A DNA stretch of 64,000 nucleotides from Clostridia bacterium (GCA_900755895.1 CAAEIG010000173.1:1-64000), one strand, 5' to 3'. Positions 1 to 8,523 are shown, counted from the stretch's first letter. Translations and numbers: made by a program. The notes: generated from the sequence alone by a model not told the origin.

Positions 1-34
1 GAGGTCGACGGTTCGAGCCCGTTCCGGGTCGCCA
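1..34 (+). tRNA. 3' part of a tRNA, probably tRNA-Asp (cut by window edge)
   Basis: Only the variable loop, T-arm (GTTCGAGCC), 3' acceptor strand CCGGGTC, discriminator G and an encoded CCA are inside the window. The anticodon lies outside. The run AGGTCG before the T-arm and the G discriminator resemble Firmicute tRNA-Asp, and Asp-Phe-Gly-Cys is a familiar clostridial array order. The amino acid is therefore an inference. Confidence 0.7.
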
Positions 35-39
35 TATTT

Positions 40-115
40 GCCTCTGTAGCTCAGTTGGTAGAGCAGGGGACTGAAAATCCCCGTGTCATTGGTTCGATTC
101 CGATCGGAGGCACCA
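40..115 (+). tRNA. tRNA-Phe (GAA)
   Basis: A 76-nt cloverleaf. The acceptor GCCTCTG pairs with CGGAGGC, the anticodon loop CTGAAAA gives anticodon GAA at 73-75, the T-loop TTCGATT is canonical and CCA is encoded. It lies 5 nt after the preceding tRNA and 3 nt before tRNA-Gly, so the array is surely one transcript. Confidence 0.97.
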
Positions 116-118
116 TTT

Positions 119-194
119 GCGGGAGTAGCTCATCTGGTAGAGCGCCACCTTGCCAAGGTGGAGGTAGCGAGTTCGAGCCTCGTCTTCCGCTCCA
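119..194 (+). tRNA. tRNA-Gly (GCC)
   Basis: A 76-nt cloverleaf starting GCGGGAG, with an anticodon stem CCACC/GGTGG enclosing TTGCCAA (anticodon GCC at 152-154), T-loop TTCGAGC and encoded CCA. It decodes GGC and GGU. Confidence 0.97.
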
Positions 195-199
195 AGATG

Positions 200-240
200 T
201 GAAAAGACGCTTATTTTGGTTAGAAGTAAGCGTCTTTTCA
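200..240 (+). terminator. Hairpin between tRNA-Gly and tRNA-Cys
   Basis: A perfect 14-bp inverted repeat (200-213 and 227-240) with loop 214-226. The stem has A-rich and T-rich outer ends, as in intrinsic terminators or a processing stem. It sits inside the tRNA array, so partial termination or RNase processing between Gly and Cys are both possible. Confidence 0.6.
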
Positions 241-248
241 TTCGAAAT

Positions 249-323
249 GGTGACATAGCCAAGCGGTAAGGCATGGGTCTGCAAAACCCTGATTCCCCGG
301 TTCAAATCCGGGTGTCACCTCCA
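249..323 (+). tRNA. tRNA-Cys (GCA)
   Basis: A 75-nt cloverleaf. The acceptor GGTGACA pairs with TGTCACC, anticodon GCA lies at 281-283, the discriminator is U and CCA is encoded. It is the last gene of the array and is followed at once by a strong terminator. Confidence 0.96.
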
Positions 324-354
324 AAAAGCTCTGGTCTTTGACCAGAGCTTTTTT
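324..354 (+). terminator. Intrinsic terminator of the tRNA array
   Basis: Stem AGCTCTGGTC (327-336) with its perfect complement at 340-349, loop TTT, then a run of T. It starts at the last base of tRNA-Cys. Confidence 0.92.
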
Positions 355-384
355 CTTGCATTTTTTCATTTTTACAAAACTTAA

Positions 385-417
385 TAAAAAAAGACTACCT
401 TGACAAACAAGGTAGTC
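385..417 (-). terminator. Intrinsic terminator of the metF-metH operon
   Basis: Read on the minus strand, a 10-bp stem (393-402 with 408-417) is followed by seven T. It lies 24 nt beyond the metH stop, facing the tRNA terminator. Confidence 0.9.
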
Positions 418-440
418 CTGATAACACATATTTGAGTTAA

Positions 441-2831
441 TCACAAGCTTTCTGCCAGATCTGAGGCGTAACGTACAGAAGCCATAGCATCCTTTCCATA
501 GAAGTCTGCACCAATGCTGTCCGCATACTCTTGGGTGAGCACTGCGCCGCCCACCATCACTTTTACATGGGGGAGTTCTTTGCGTATCAGCTCAATGGTT
601 TCTTTTATATTCACCACTGTGGTTGTCATCAGAGCGCTCAGCCCAACCAGCTGAGCGTTCTCTATTTTGGCAGCTTCCAAAATAGTTTCAGGAGGAACAT
701 CCTTGCCCAGGTCAATGACGTGAAAACCATAGTTTTCCAACAGCACCTTGACGATGTTCTTTCCGATATCGTGAACGTCCCCTTTTACAGTGGCAATTAC
801 AATAGTCAGACGGCTCCGCTTGGTGTTTTCCTCGCCTCCCTGCAAATGGGATTTGATCACTTCAAAAGCAGCTTTAGCGGCTTCTGCGCTCATCAAAAGC
901 TGGGGGAGGAATAAAGTCTTCTTTTCAAACCGGTCGCCCACCGCGTCCAACGCCGGTACAATCTCTTGATTGATGAGCTCCAAGCCAGTCCGTGTGGCAA
1001 GTGCCTTTTCCGCGGCCTGGTGAGCAGCGTCCTTCAAGCCCTTCTCAATGGATTCTTGCAGCGTATACTCTGTTCCAACAGGCTGGGGGGATGTCCCGCG
1101 GTTGGGTTCCTGCCCATAGGCTTCGATATACTCGGTGCAGTTGACGTCCCAACCCGCCAAAACGCAATAGGAGCGGTAGGTGCGCATCATCTGCTCTGAC
1201 TTGGGATTCATGATAGCTCCATGGAGGCCCCGCTGCAGTGCCATCAAGAAAAAGGCAGAGGTGATGTTCTCGCGCTGTGGCAGGCCGAAGGACACATTTG
1301 ATACGCCCAGGGATGTTTTTACCCCCAGCTCCTTGTGAATGCGTTCTAGAGCGTCCAGCGTGACCACAGCGGCATCCTGGCCGGCGCTAACTGCCATGGT
1401 TAAGGGATCGATAATGATGTCACACCGTCGAATACCGTAGGATTGAGCTGTCTGGACAATGCGTCTAGCTGCCAGGAAGCGCCCTTCTGCGGTCTCTGGA
1501 ATCCCTTCCTCAGTGATAGTAAGTCCAACCACCACGCCACCATATTTTTTCACCAGAGGGAAAATCGCCTTCATAGACGCGGTTTTTGCGGTTACAGAGT
1601 TGACCAGGGGCTTGCCGTTATACAGGCGCATGGCTCGCTCCATCGTAACGGGATCGGAGGTGTCGATCTGCAAGGGCAGGGGGGAGACCGCCTGCAGTTC
1701 CTGGATGACCTCACACATCAGCGCAGGCTCATCAATCTCGGGCAAGCCCACATTGACATCCAGCACATGAGCCCCGGCATCCTGCTGCGCAATTCCCTCT
1801 CGGAGAACATAGGGAATATCGTGGTCTCGCAGAGCCTGTTTGAATTTGGCTTTTCCTGTGGGGTTGATTCGTTCCCCGATAATCACCGGACGACCGCCGA
1901 ATTCCACGCTGCGGCTTCCGGAAGTGACAATGGTTTGAGCCGGATCAGGCAATAGACGGCAGCGCAGTCCTCTGCATGCGGCGGTCATAGCGGCGATATG
2001 CTCCGGTGTAGTGCCGCAGCAACCGCCTACTATCCAGGCGCCTTCTCTGGCAATTTCGCCCATCCAACCGGCAAACTCCTGGGGCCCCACATCAAAGTAG
2101 GTCTTGCCGTCCCGTTCCACCGGGAGGCCCGCATTGGGATTGACCACAATGGGAAGGCCTGTGGATTCCCGCAGTCTGGGCAGAAGGGAAGCCATTTGTT
2201 CCGGCCCAAGTCCACAGTTTAAGCCGATGGCATCTGCGCCCAAGCCCTCCAGAACAGCAGCGGCAACTGTCAGGTCTCCACCGGTGAGCAGTTTCCCGTC
2301 CTGTTCAAAGGTCATGGTGACAAATACTGGAAGGTCGGAATTCTCCTTGGCCGCTAGAAGCGCTGCCTTCGCCTCATAGATATCCGTCATGGTCTCAATG
2401 AGGATGGCCTCAGCCCCTGCCATAGTTCCCACCCGGATCATTTCGCCAAAGGCGGAAACGGCATCTTCAAAGTCCAGATCGCCCAAAGGACGCAGAAGCT
2501 TTCCCGTGGGACCGATATCCAGGAATACAGTTCCTCTGCCACAGGTTTTTACTGCCTGCAGAGCATTTTCAATGCCAGCAGTGACTACCTCTTCCACAGT
2601 GTGGCCGGAACCCTCCAACTTAAAGCGGTTGGCTCCAAAGGTGTTGGCTTTTAGAAAATCCGCTCCTGCCTCCAGGTAGGTACGGTGGATCGCAACGATC
2701 TCCTCCCGATGGGAGATTCCCCAAAGCTCCGGAAGTTCCCCGGGCTGTAGTCCTTTTTCTTGCAGAATGGTGCCCATGGCACCATCAAAGTAGCAGAGTT
2801 TTCCACCCAGCTGCATCAAGACACGGTTCAT
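441..2831 (-). CDS. metH: Cobalamin-dependent methionine synthase, short form without activation domain
   Basis: The enzyme transfers a methyl group from 5-methyl-tetrahydrofolate through methylcobalamin to homocysteine, giving methionine in the cytosol. Seen in the 796 residues: an N-terminal homocysteine-binding barrel (about 1-290) with the zinc cysteines C206, C271 and C272 (motif GGCCGTTPEH); a pterin-binding barrel (about 310-570) beginning GERINPTG; a helical cap; and a B12-binding domain with DVHDIG at 685-690 (H687 the axial ligand), SAL near 732 and VGG near 761. E. coli MetH is about 1,227 residues; the missing C-terminal part is the SAM-dependent reactivation domain, which here is a separate upstream gene 7 nt away. 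The start ATG has an upstream GAGGA. Last gene of a three-gene operon ending in a terminator. Confidence 0.95.
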   Translation of the reverse strand: MNRVLMQLGGKLCYFDGAMGTILQEKGLQPGELPELWGISHREEIVAIHRTYLEAGADFLKANTFGANRFKLEGSGHTVEEVVTAGIENALQAVKTCGRGTVFLDIGPTGKLLRPLGDLDFEDAVSAFGEMIRVGTMAGAEAILIETMTDIYEAKAALLAAKENSDLPVFVTMTFEQDGKLLTGGDLTVAAAVLEGLGADAIGLNCGLGPEQMASLLPRLRESTGLPIVVNPNAGLPVERDGKTYFDVGPQEFAGWMGEIAREGAWIVGGCCGTTPEHIAAMTAACRGLRCRLLPDPAQTIVTSGSRSVEFGGRPVIIGERINPTGKAKFKQALRDHDIPYVLREGIAQQDAGAHVLDVNVGLPEIDEPALMCEVIQELQAVSPLPLQIDTSDPVTMERAMRLYNGKPLVNSVTAKTASMKAIFPLVKKYGGVVVGLTITEEGIPETAEGRFLAARRIVQTAQSYGIRRCDIIIDPLTMAVSAGQDAAVVTLDALERIHKELGVKTSLGVSNVSFGLPQRENITSAFFLMALQRGLHGAIMNPKSEQMMRTYRSYCVLAGWDVNCTEYIEAYGQEPNRGTSPQPVGTEYTLQESIEKGLKDAAHQAAEKALATRTGLELINQEIVPALDAVGDRFEKKTLFLPQLLMSAEAAKAAFEVIKSHLQGGEENTKRSRLTIVIATVKGDVHDIGKNIVKVLLENYGFHVIDLGKDVPPETILEAAKIENAQLVGLSALMTTTVVNIKETIELIRKELPHVKVMVGGAVLTQEYADSIGADFYGKDAMASVRYASDLAESL

Positions 2832-2837
2832 TTAAAA

Positions 2838-3497
2838 TCATCCTCTCTCTGTATCTAATGTGCCCTCTGGTTCTTTGCGGAAAGGACAGTTTACTGCAGA
2901 GCAGGTCATGCACTTTCCCACATGGCACAAGGATGGATCCGGGGATACTCCCACCACCCCTGTGATGGATTTCATGGGTAACATCAGGTAATTGTCCGTC
3001 AGTGTGATACCGATTTTTTTCGAAACCTGCAGCGCGTCAAACAGGAAGCGCTGGCTGGAAAGGGGAAAGTCTCCATAGCCGGGGCTGTATCGTGGACGAA
3101 GATAAAGTCCACGTTCAGCGGCGTATTGTTCCATGCCTCTTTGCGCGAAATCGGCTTGATCCTCTGTATAGGCTGCAGCATAGGCCTGCAAAACAGGCAC
3201 TAGTGGCATCTCTGTGAGCTCAAAACGCCGTATGAGGGTGTCGACCCCTGGGCCTAAGGTAAAGGCCACCAGAAACGCCTCCTGGCAGCCTTTTAGATGA
3301 GCGGCAAGAGTTTTGCTGGGCAAAAAAGTCCCGCCCAATGTAACGCCCTCTTGCTCCACGGTGAGGGAAAACCGCCCCTCAATATAGCGGGGAGAAGCGG
3401 CTCGCATAATTTCGGCTTCTGCCCGGTCTATTATCCTCTCTAACTGGGGAACGCTTTCAGGCGCCCCTAAATACCGAAAAACTTCTTTTCTATCCAT
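2838..3497 (-). CDS. Stand-alone methionine synthase activation domain protein
   Basis: About 219 residues matching the SAM-binding reactivation module that is normally the C-terminus of MetH; it would reductively remethylate cob(II)alamin with SAM. The best sign is RYSPGYGDFPLSSQ in the middle, corresponding to the conserved RxxPGY block of the activation domain. A cysteine-rich tail, CMTCSAVNC, near the C-terminus could hold a metal or cluster. The ATG at 3497 is preferred over a TTG two codons upstream because AGGAG lies 8 nt before it. It sits between metF (14 nt) and the metH that lacks this domain (6 nt), so the functional link is strong. Such split arrangements are known in clostridia; the assignment comes from motif and context. 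Confidence 0.88.
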   Translation of the reverse strand: MDRKEVFRYLGAPESVPQLERIIDRAEAEIMRAASPRYIEGRFSLTVEQEGVTLGGTFLPSKTLAAHLKGCQEAFLVAFTLGPGVDTLIRRFELTEMPLVPVLQAYAAAYTEDQADFAQRGMEQYAAERGLYLRPRYSPGYGDFPLSSQRFLFDALQVSKKIGITLTDNYLMLPMKSITGVVGVSPDPSLCHVGKCMTCSAVNCPFRKEPEGTLDTERG

Positions 3498-3511
3498 GGG
3501 CAATTCTCCTC

Positions 3512-4375
3512 TCAGCGCAGAATGTGGCTGAGATTTGCCATGATTTTTGCGGCAGTTTGCGGCCGGTTCATGGTGTATAGATGAATGTACTTTACGCCGT
3601 TTGCAATCAGGTCGATGATCTGTTCTGTGGCATAGGCGATTCCTGCCTGTTCCATGGCCTGGGGATCGTCGGCAAATTTATCCGCAATGGCTTTAAAGCG
3701 GGGAGGCAGAACTGTTCCCGAAAGCTCACAGCTGCGCTTGATTTGGCGTGCATTGATGACCGGCATGATGCCCGGAATAACAGGCACCTGGATGCCAACA
3801 GCTAACACACGATAGAGGAAATTGTAATACACGTTGTTATCGAAAAACATCTGTGTGGTGAGGAAATCACAGCCAGCATCCACCTTTTCTTTCAAAAAGG
3901 CGATGTCGTCCTCCTTGTGTTCGCATTCCACATGGCCTTCCGGATAGCAGGCAGCACCAACACAAAAATCCCCTTGGGTCTTGATGTCCTGGATCAGCTG
4001 AATTGCGTAGGTATAAGGCCCGGGAACGTACTCTTTGGGCAGGTCACCACGCAGCGCCAGAATGTTCTCGATGCCCCGTTCTTTCATCTCGGTGAGCCGC
4101 AGGGAGATTTCTTCCTTGGTGGCACCGCAGCAGGTCAGATGGGCCAACGCAGGGAGTTTGTGGCGATCCTGGATATACGAGGCCACCTCCACCGTCTTTT
4201 TGGAGGTGCTTCCTCCGGCGCCATAGGTCACGCTGATGAAATCCACGCCAAGGGATTGAATGGCGTCCACAGTTTCAAAAATACCGCTGAAGGCTACATC
4301 CTTCTTTGGGGGGAATATCTCGCAGGAGAAGGTCACTTTCTTCTCATTGCTGGTGAGAATATCTTTGATTTTCAT
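3512..4375 (-). CDS. metF: 5,10-methylenetetrahydrofolate reductase
   Basis: Reduces methylene-THF to methyl-THF with FAD, supplying the methyl donor for the neighbouring MetH. The 287-residue length is typical of bacterial MetF. The start of the TIM barrel carries CEIFPPK, where the glutamate matches the catalytic Glu28 of E. coli. Also visible are the family blocks VTYGAGGST, LALRGD and the QMFFD segment. First gene of metF-activation domain-metH, with an AAAGGTG Shine-Dalgarno. It is divergent from cwlD, so the 131-bp gap holds both control regions. I see no SAM or cobalamin riboswitch there. Confidence 0.95.
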   Translation of the reverse strand: MKIKDILTSNEKKVTFSCEIFPPKKDVAFSGIFETVDAIQSLGVDFISVTYGAGGSTSKKTVEVASYIQDRHKLPALAHLTCCGATKEEISLRLTEMKERGIENILALRGDLPKEYVPGPYTYAIQLIQDIKTQGDFCVGAACYPEGHVECEHKEDDIAFLKEKVDAGCDFLTTQMFFDNNVYYNFLYRVLAVGIQVPVIPGIMPVINARQIKRSCELSGTVLPPRFKAIADKFADDPQAMEQAGIAYATEQIIDLIANGVKYIHLYTMNRPQTAAKIMANLSHILR

Positions 4376-4426
4376 AGGTAGTCACACCTTTCCCATTAAA
4401 ATAAAATAACTTACCAATATTTTTTT

Positions 4427-4454
4427 ATTGTACCATGGCCCAAAGAAATTGAAA
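4427..4454 (-). promoter_or_regulatory. Possible promoter of metF operon
   Basis: On the minus strand TTTCAA (4449-4454), 16 nt, TACAAT (4427-4432). The -10 is good and the -35 weak. This is the only candidate in the short metF-cwlD gap. Confidence 0.45.
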
Positions 4455-4506
4455 AGAGAATAGCCGAAAAACTTTCCGCGTATATCTGCCCCAGGGGGGA
4501 TAGTGG

Positions 4507-5256
4507 ATGAAAAAGAAACTCCTGTTCTGGATTCTGTTCTTTGGTTCATTAGTGATGTTCTGTCTGCAAACACTGCAAGCTTTTGGCGTAGTAGCGTTCC
4601 ATGCAGATCTCTTTGAAAAGCGTCCCACCATTGTCGTGGATGCAGGTCACGGTGGAGAAGATGGTGGCGCGGTGGGCCAGGGAGGCCTTGTGGAAAAGGA
4701 CGTCAATTTAGCCATAGCTCTGGCCTTGGCAAAGGATTTGAAAGCGGCAAACTTTCCCGTGGTACTGGTGCGGGACAGTGACGTCTCTGTGGGGGATCAA
4801 ACGCTCTCCACTGTAGCAGAGCGTAAACGTTCTGATACCCTGAATCGTGTGCAATTGGTTGAGGAAACAGGGGATTGTATCCTCATCAGCATTCACCAAA
4901 ATCATTTCTCCCAAAGCCAGTACAAGGGAGCACAGATGTTTTATTCCCCGAACAACGAGGAAAGTGCACTGTTGGCAGAGTCCATACGGCAAAGCGTGGT
5001 AAGCAGTCTTCAGCCGGAAAACACCCGTCAGAACAAAGAGGCGGGGGAAGAGATCTATTTACTTACTCACTGCAAGGTGCCGGCGGTTTTGGTGGAATGT
5101 GGGTTTCTCTCCAATCCGGAAGAAGCTGCGCTGCTGGAGCAGGAAAGCTATCAAAGGGATATGGCTGCAGCAATCTACAACGGCCTGATGGATTTTTTGG
5201 AAACCCGCAATGAAAAGGTGGAAAGCGGCCCTCTTCCTTCCGATGAAAATATGTGA
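4507..5256 (+). CDS. cwlD: Germination-specific N-acetylmuramoyl-L-alanine amidase, CwlD-like
   Basis: A zinc amidase that removes the peptide from muramic acid so that muramic-delta-lactam can form in the spore cortex. Seen in the 249 residues: an N-terminal hydrophobic segment (about 5-30, signal or anchor), then an Amidase_3 domain with DAGHGGEDGG and predicted zinc ligands H48, E63 and H130 (SIHQNH), and the catalytic glutamate E197 in VLVECGFLSN. The size and single domain fit CwlD rather than multidomain autolysins. It precedes radA by 46 nt on the same strand. Its presence is one of the clearest signs of a spore-former. Confidence 0.9.
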   Translation: MKKKLLFWILFFGSLVMFCLQTLQAFGVVAFHADLFEKRPTIVVDAGHGGEDGGAVGQGGLVEKDVNLAIALALAKDLKAANFPVVLVRDSDVSVGDQTLSTVAERKRSDTLNRVQLVEETGDCILISIHQNHFSQSQYKGAQMFYSPNNEESALLAESIRQSVVSSLQPENTRQNKEAGEEIYLLTHCKVPAVLVECGFLSNPEEAALLEQESYQRDMAAAIYNGLMDFLETRNEKVESGPLPSDENM

Positions 5257-5302
5257 TATAATAAAGCTCACAAAACGTGTGGAATAGGAATGGGGAAGAG
5301 GT

Positions 5303-6667
5303 ATGGCTGCAAAAAGCAAGTTGATCTATCAATGCCGGGAGTGCGGCTATGAAACCGCCAAATGGATGGGGCGGTGTCCTGGTTGTGGAGAGTGGAACAC
5401 CCTGGAGGAAACGGTAAAAGAACCCGAATTGCCTCAAAAAAAGGTGTCCTCCGGCGGAAGGCTCTCCCGGCCAATGCCCATCAATGAAATCAGCACCCAG
5501 GAGGAATCTCGGTACCACACCGGCCTTTCGGAATTGGATCGTGTGCTGGGTGGCGGCATCGTCAAAGGCTCATTGATTCTCATCAGCGGTGACCCCGGTA
5601 TTGGTAAGTCCACCATGCTGCTGCAAATCTGCGAGTATCTGGGCCAATCCCTGCGGATTCTCTATGTCTCCGGAGAGGAGTCCGCCCGGCAGATCAAACT
5701 GCGTGCAGCGCGGCTGGGAGTGCAAAGTCCCAATCTGATGGTTCTCACGGAGACGGATGTGCAGTATGTGGTGGAAGAGATCCGCTCGGAACAGCCGGAT
5801 CTGGTGATGATCGACTCCATTCAAACGATGAATCACACGGACCTCAACTCATCACCGGGCAGTGTGACCCAGGTCCGGGAGTGCACAAATGCTATGATGC
5901 GCTGCGCCAAGTCGCTTGATATCCCCATCATCGTGGTGGGGCATGTCAACAAGGATGGCGCGATTGCAGGCCCTAAAGTTTTGGAGCATATTGTGGATGC
6001 AGTCCTTCTTTTTGAGGGCGATCGTCAGATGACTTATCGCATTCTCCGAGCGGTAAAAAACCGCTATGGTTCCACCAATGAAATCGGTGTTTTTGACATG
6101 GGGGAGAATGGCTTGCAGCAAGTGGAGAATCCCTCTCAGGCAATGCTTTCCGGCAGACCGAGAGATGTTTCCGGTACTTGCGTTACAGCGGTGATGGAGG
6201 GAACCCGACCGATTCTGGCGGAAATCCAGGGGCTTGCGACCACATCGGGGTATGGGAATCCCAGGCGTATGGCCACCGGTTTTGACTACAACCGTATGGC
6301 ATTGATTTTAGCTGTGCTGGAAAAGCGCGCTGGGTATTATTTTTCCAACTTAGACGCCTACATCAATGTGGTAGGCGGCCTTCGCTTGGACGAGCCTTCA
6401 GTGGATTTAGCTGTGGCTATGTCCCTGTTGTCCAGTTTAAAAGATACGCCTATTCGAGAGGATACGGTTGTCTTTGGAGAAATAGGGTTGGCTGGAGAGC
6501 TGCGCAGTGTCAGTCATGGGGAGCTGCGCATTGCAGAAGCCACTCGACTGGGCTTTACCCGCTGTGTGATGCCTTATCATGGTTTAAAATCTCTTGGCTC
6601 AAAGAAATTTGATATGGAGATTATTGGCGCCAAGAACATTAGAGAAGCCTTTGAGGCAGCCACATGA
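5303..6667 (+). CDS. radA: DNA repair protein RadA
   Basis: A RecA-like ATPase that helps branch migration and processing of recombination intermediates. The 454 residues show the family layout: an N-terminal zinc finger with C11, C14, C25 and C28; Walker A GDPGIGKS at 96-103; the RadA signature KNRYG at 252-256 (usually KNRFG); and a C-terminal Lon-protease-like domain (about 270-454). The ATG follows a GGGGAAGAGG sequence. It overlaps the next gene by 4 nt, so they are translationally coupled. Confidence 0.96.
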   Translation: MAAKSKLIYQCRECGYETAKWMGRCPGCGEWNTLEETVKEPELPQKKVSSGGRLSRPMPINEISTQEESRYHTGLSELDRVLGGGIVKGSLILISGDPGIGKSTMLLQICEYLGQSLRILYVSGEESARQIKLRAARLGVQSPNLMVLTETDVQYVVEEIRSEQPDLVMIDSIQTMNHTDLNSSPGSVTQVRECTNAMMRCAKSLDIPIIVVGHVNKDGAIAGPKVLEHIVDAVLLFEGDRQMTYRILRAVKNRYGSTNEIGVFDMGENGLQQVENPSQAMLSGRPRDVSGTCVTAVMEGTRPILAEIQGLATTSGYGNPRRMATGFDYNRMALILAVLEKRAGYYFSNLDAYINVVGGLRLDEPSVDLAVAMSLLSSLKDTPIREDTVVFGEIGLAGELRSVSHGELRIAEATRLGFTRCVMPYHGLKSLGSKKFDMEIIGAKNIREAFEAAT

Positions 6668-7413
6668 GTTCTTTTCTGCAACACCCACGGCTTCCAAAGG
6701 ACCGGGTGTCATTGGTGTTGATCTCTGGTGACGCACCTTGGCTCCAGGCGCCCTTGGCGAGCTTGGGTGTGGAAACTCTGACAACTCCTCAAGATTCGAG
6801 ACTACCAAAACCAGTTGCGTTTCATCCGGATCTACAGGTGTGTCCGCTCCCTGATAAACGTATGTTCGCTTTAAGGGGTAGTCCATTGGCAGCAACGTTG
6901 AGAGAACTTGGGGTTGATCTCAGGGAAACTCAGGAATTGCCGGGAACTGTCTACCCACAGGATGTTCGCTGTGGAGGCTTGGTGTGGGAAAACTATTTGA
7001 TCGGCAATCCCAAAGGCTTGGATAAGGGGCTTACACAGCAGGCTCAGAAAATGGGCTTGGAGCTGATAGCGGTCCGTCAGGGATATTGTGCGTGTTCCAT
7101 AGCACTGGTGGACCAACAAAGCGCTATTACAGCAGATCGTGGTTTGTATCAAGCATTAACCGCAAAAGGATTTCAAATGCTGTTGATTCAGCCTGGACAT
7201 ATTCAGTTACCTGGATATGATACTGGATTTCTAGGAGGCTGTTGTGGGAAATTAGCTGCGGACAAGCTTGCGTTTACCGGACAGCTTGATTTGCATCCCG
7301 ATGGCCAACGGATTCGGAGTTTTTTGGAACAGCGTGGAGTAACTGCCGTGGAGCTGACTGCTGGTCCATTGATTGATGTGGGCGGAATCGTACCATTGAT
7401 GGAAAACTCCTGA
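6664..7413 (+). CDS. DUF6873-like protein (putative guanidino-modifying-enzyme fold)
   Basis: A 249-residue soluble protein of unknown role. The blocks GYCACSIALVD, AITADRGL, GHIQLPGYDTGFLGG and the C-terminal LHPDGQRI resemble a clostridial uncharacterised family that I recall as DUF6873, described as having a GME fold (relatives of amidinotransferases and arginine deiminases). That name is from memory. I cannot confirm the usual catalytic Cys/His set; C155 and C157 lie near the middle and there is a CC pair near 205. The ATG overlaps the radA stop, so the two are co-transcribed, but that does not tell its function. Confidence 0.6.
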   Translation: MSSFLQHPRLPKDRVSLVLISGDAPWLQAPLASLGVETLTTPQDSRLPKPVAFHPDLQVCPLPDKRMFALRGSPLAATLRELGVDLRETQELPGTVYPQDVRCGGLVWENYLIGNPKGLDKGLTQQAQKMGLELIAVRQGYCACSIALVDQQSAITADRGLYQALTAKGFQMLLIQPGHIQLPGYDTGFLGGCCGKLAADKLAFTGQLDLHPDGQRIRSFLEQRGVTAVELTAGPLIDVGGIVPLMENS

Positions 7414-7442
7414 GAAGGAAAGAGGAGCAAAAAAGAAATACA

Positions 7443-7474
7443 AAATTATAGAAAATCAATATTTTCTATAATTT
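7443..7474. repeat. AT-rich perfect palindrome before the tyrosine recombinase
   Basis: Arms 7443-7456 and 7461-7474 are perfect 14-bp complements around CAAT. The right arm contains TATAAT (7467-7472). The GGGGGG Shine-Dalgarno of the recombinase starts 2 nt after it. It may be an operator or an AT-rich stem-loop; there is no T-run for a terminator. Confidence 0.75.
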
Positions 7475-7487
7475 AGGGGGGACAATT

Positions 7488-8522
7488 ATGCCGGAACCCA
7501 TTCAAAATGAGTTTTCAATGCTGGTTCAGGAATATATTTTATATCTGCGTAATGTGCGTGGTTTGGGCGAAAAAACCGTCCGTGAATACAGCAAGGATCT
7601 TCGCACGTTTTTTCGATTTTTGAAACGTGACCGAGGACTTGTATCTGGTGAGATTCCATTGGAAGAAATCCCGGTAAAAGATGTGGATCTGGAGTTTATT
7701 CGTTCCATTTCCACGTATGAGGTTTTTTCCTTTATGAACTATGTGGTGGACGAACGCAACAATATGGCGTCCACGCGTCAGCGGAAAGCGACTACACTGC
7801 GATCTTTCTTTCGTTATCTCACAACCCATGAAAAGCTGTTGGAGCGAAACCCCACGGAAAACTTAGCTGCACCCAAAAAGGCCAAGACGCTTCCCCATTT
7901 TCTCTCTCTCGATCAAAGTATCGACTTGCTCAATGCTGTTGAGGGTAAAAATGCGGAGCGTGATCGTTGTATCTTGACCCTTTTTCTCAACTGTGGAATG
8001 CGGCTTTCTGAATTGGTGGGCATTAACGTTTCTGATGTGGTGCGCAATAACAACACGCTGCGGATATTGGGCAAGGGCAATAAAGAACGCATTGTGTATC
8101 TGAACCAAGCTTGCCTGGATGCGATCTCCAGCTATCTGGCTGTACGGCCTAAAGACGGCGTTGTGGATCGAAATGCGCTGTTTCTCAGCAACAGAGGTAC
8201 GCGAATTAAGCCAATTACTGTGGAAGTTATGGTCAAGAAATATCTAGATAAAATTGGTCTCAGCGGTCCCGGATACTCGGTGCATAAGCTAAGGCACACA
8301 GCCGCTACATTGATGTATCGCTATGGCAATGTGGACATTCGCGTCCTTCAGGATATCTTGGGCCACGCAAACCTGGGAACTACTGAAATTTACACTCACA
8401 CCTCCAGTACGCAAATGGAACAGGCCATCAACTCCAATCCCTTGGCAAAGCTTACGGAAAAGAAACCGCCTCAAAAACCCAAAAAGTCTGCAGAAGAACC
8501 GGATCCAGACACAGAAGATTGA
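7488..8522 (+). CDS. XerC/D-type tyrosine recombinase
   Basis: A site-specific recombinase of 344 residues. The N-terminal SAM-like core-binding domain covers about 5-115. The catalytic domain shows the full tyrosine recombinase set: R172 (GMRLSEL), K196 (GKGNKE), H266 and R269 (HKLRHT), H293 (LGHANL) and nucleophile Y302 (EIYTH). A 25-residue Lys/Pro/acidic tail follows. It is about 45 residues longer than ordinary XerC/XerD. No phage or att features surround it, so it is likelier a housekeeping Xer than an integrase. A second Xer lies 1.1 kb away on the other strand, so the two could be the XerC and XerD partners. The start ATG has a strong GGGGGG ribosome site. Confidence 0.88.
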   Translation: MPEPIQNEFSMLVQEYILYLRNVRGLGEKTVREYSKDLRTFFRFLKRDRGLVSGEIPLEEIPVKDVDLEFIRSISTYEVFSFMNYVVDERNNMASTRQRKATTLRSFFRYLTTHEKLLERNPTENLAAPKKAKTLPHFLSLDQSIDLLNAVEGKNAERDRCILTLFLNCGMRLSELVGINVSDVVRNNNTLRILGKGNKERIVYLNQACLDAISSYLAVRPKDGVVDRNALFLSNRGTRIKPITVEVMVKKYLDKIGLSGPGYSVHKLRHTAATLMYRYGNVDIRVLQDILGHANLGTTEIYTHTSSTQMEQAINSNPLAKLTEKKPPQKPKKSAEEPDPDTED

Positions 8523-8523
8523 T

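Noticed and set aside
51..444. Short open frames over the tRNA array
   Set aside because: They run through tRNA genes and terminators, have no ribosome sites and vary by frame; they are by-products of structured RNA genes.
4376..4506. SAM or cobalamin riboswitch before metF
   Set aside because: The gap is 131 bp and holds two divergent control regions; I see neither S-box nor B12-box conserved segments.
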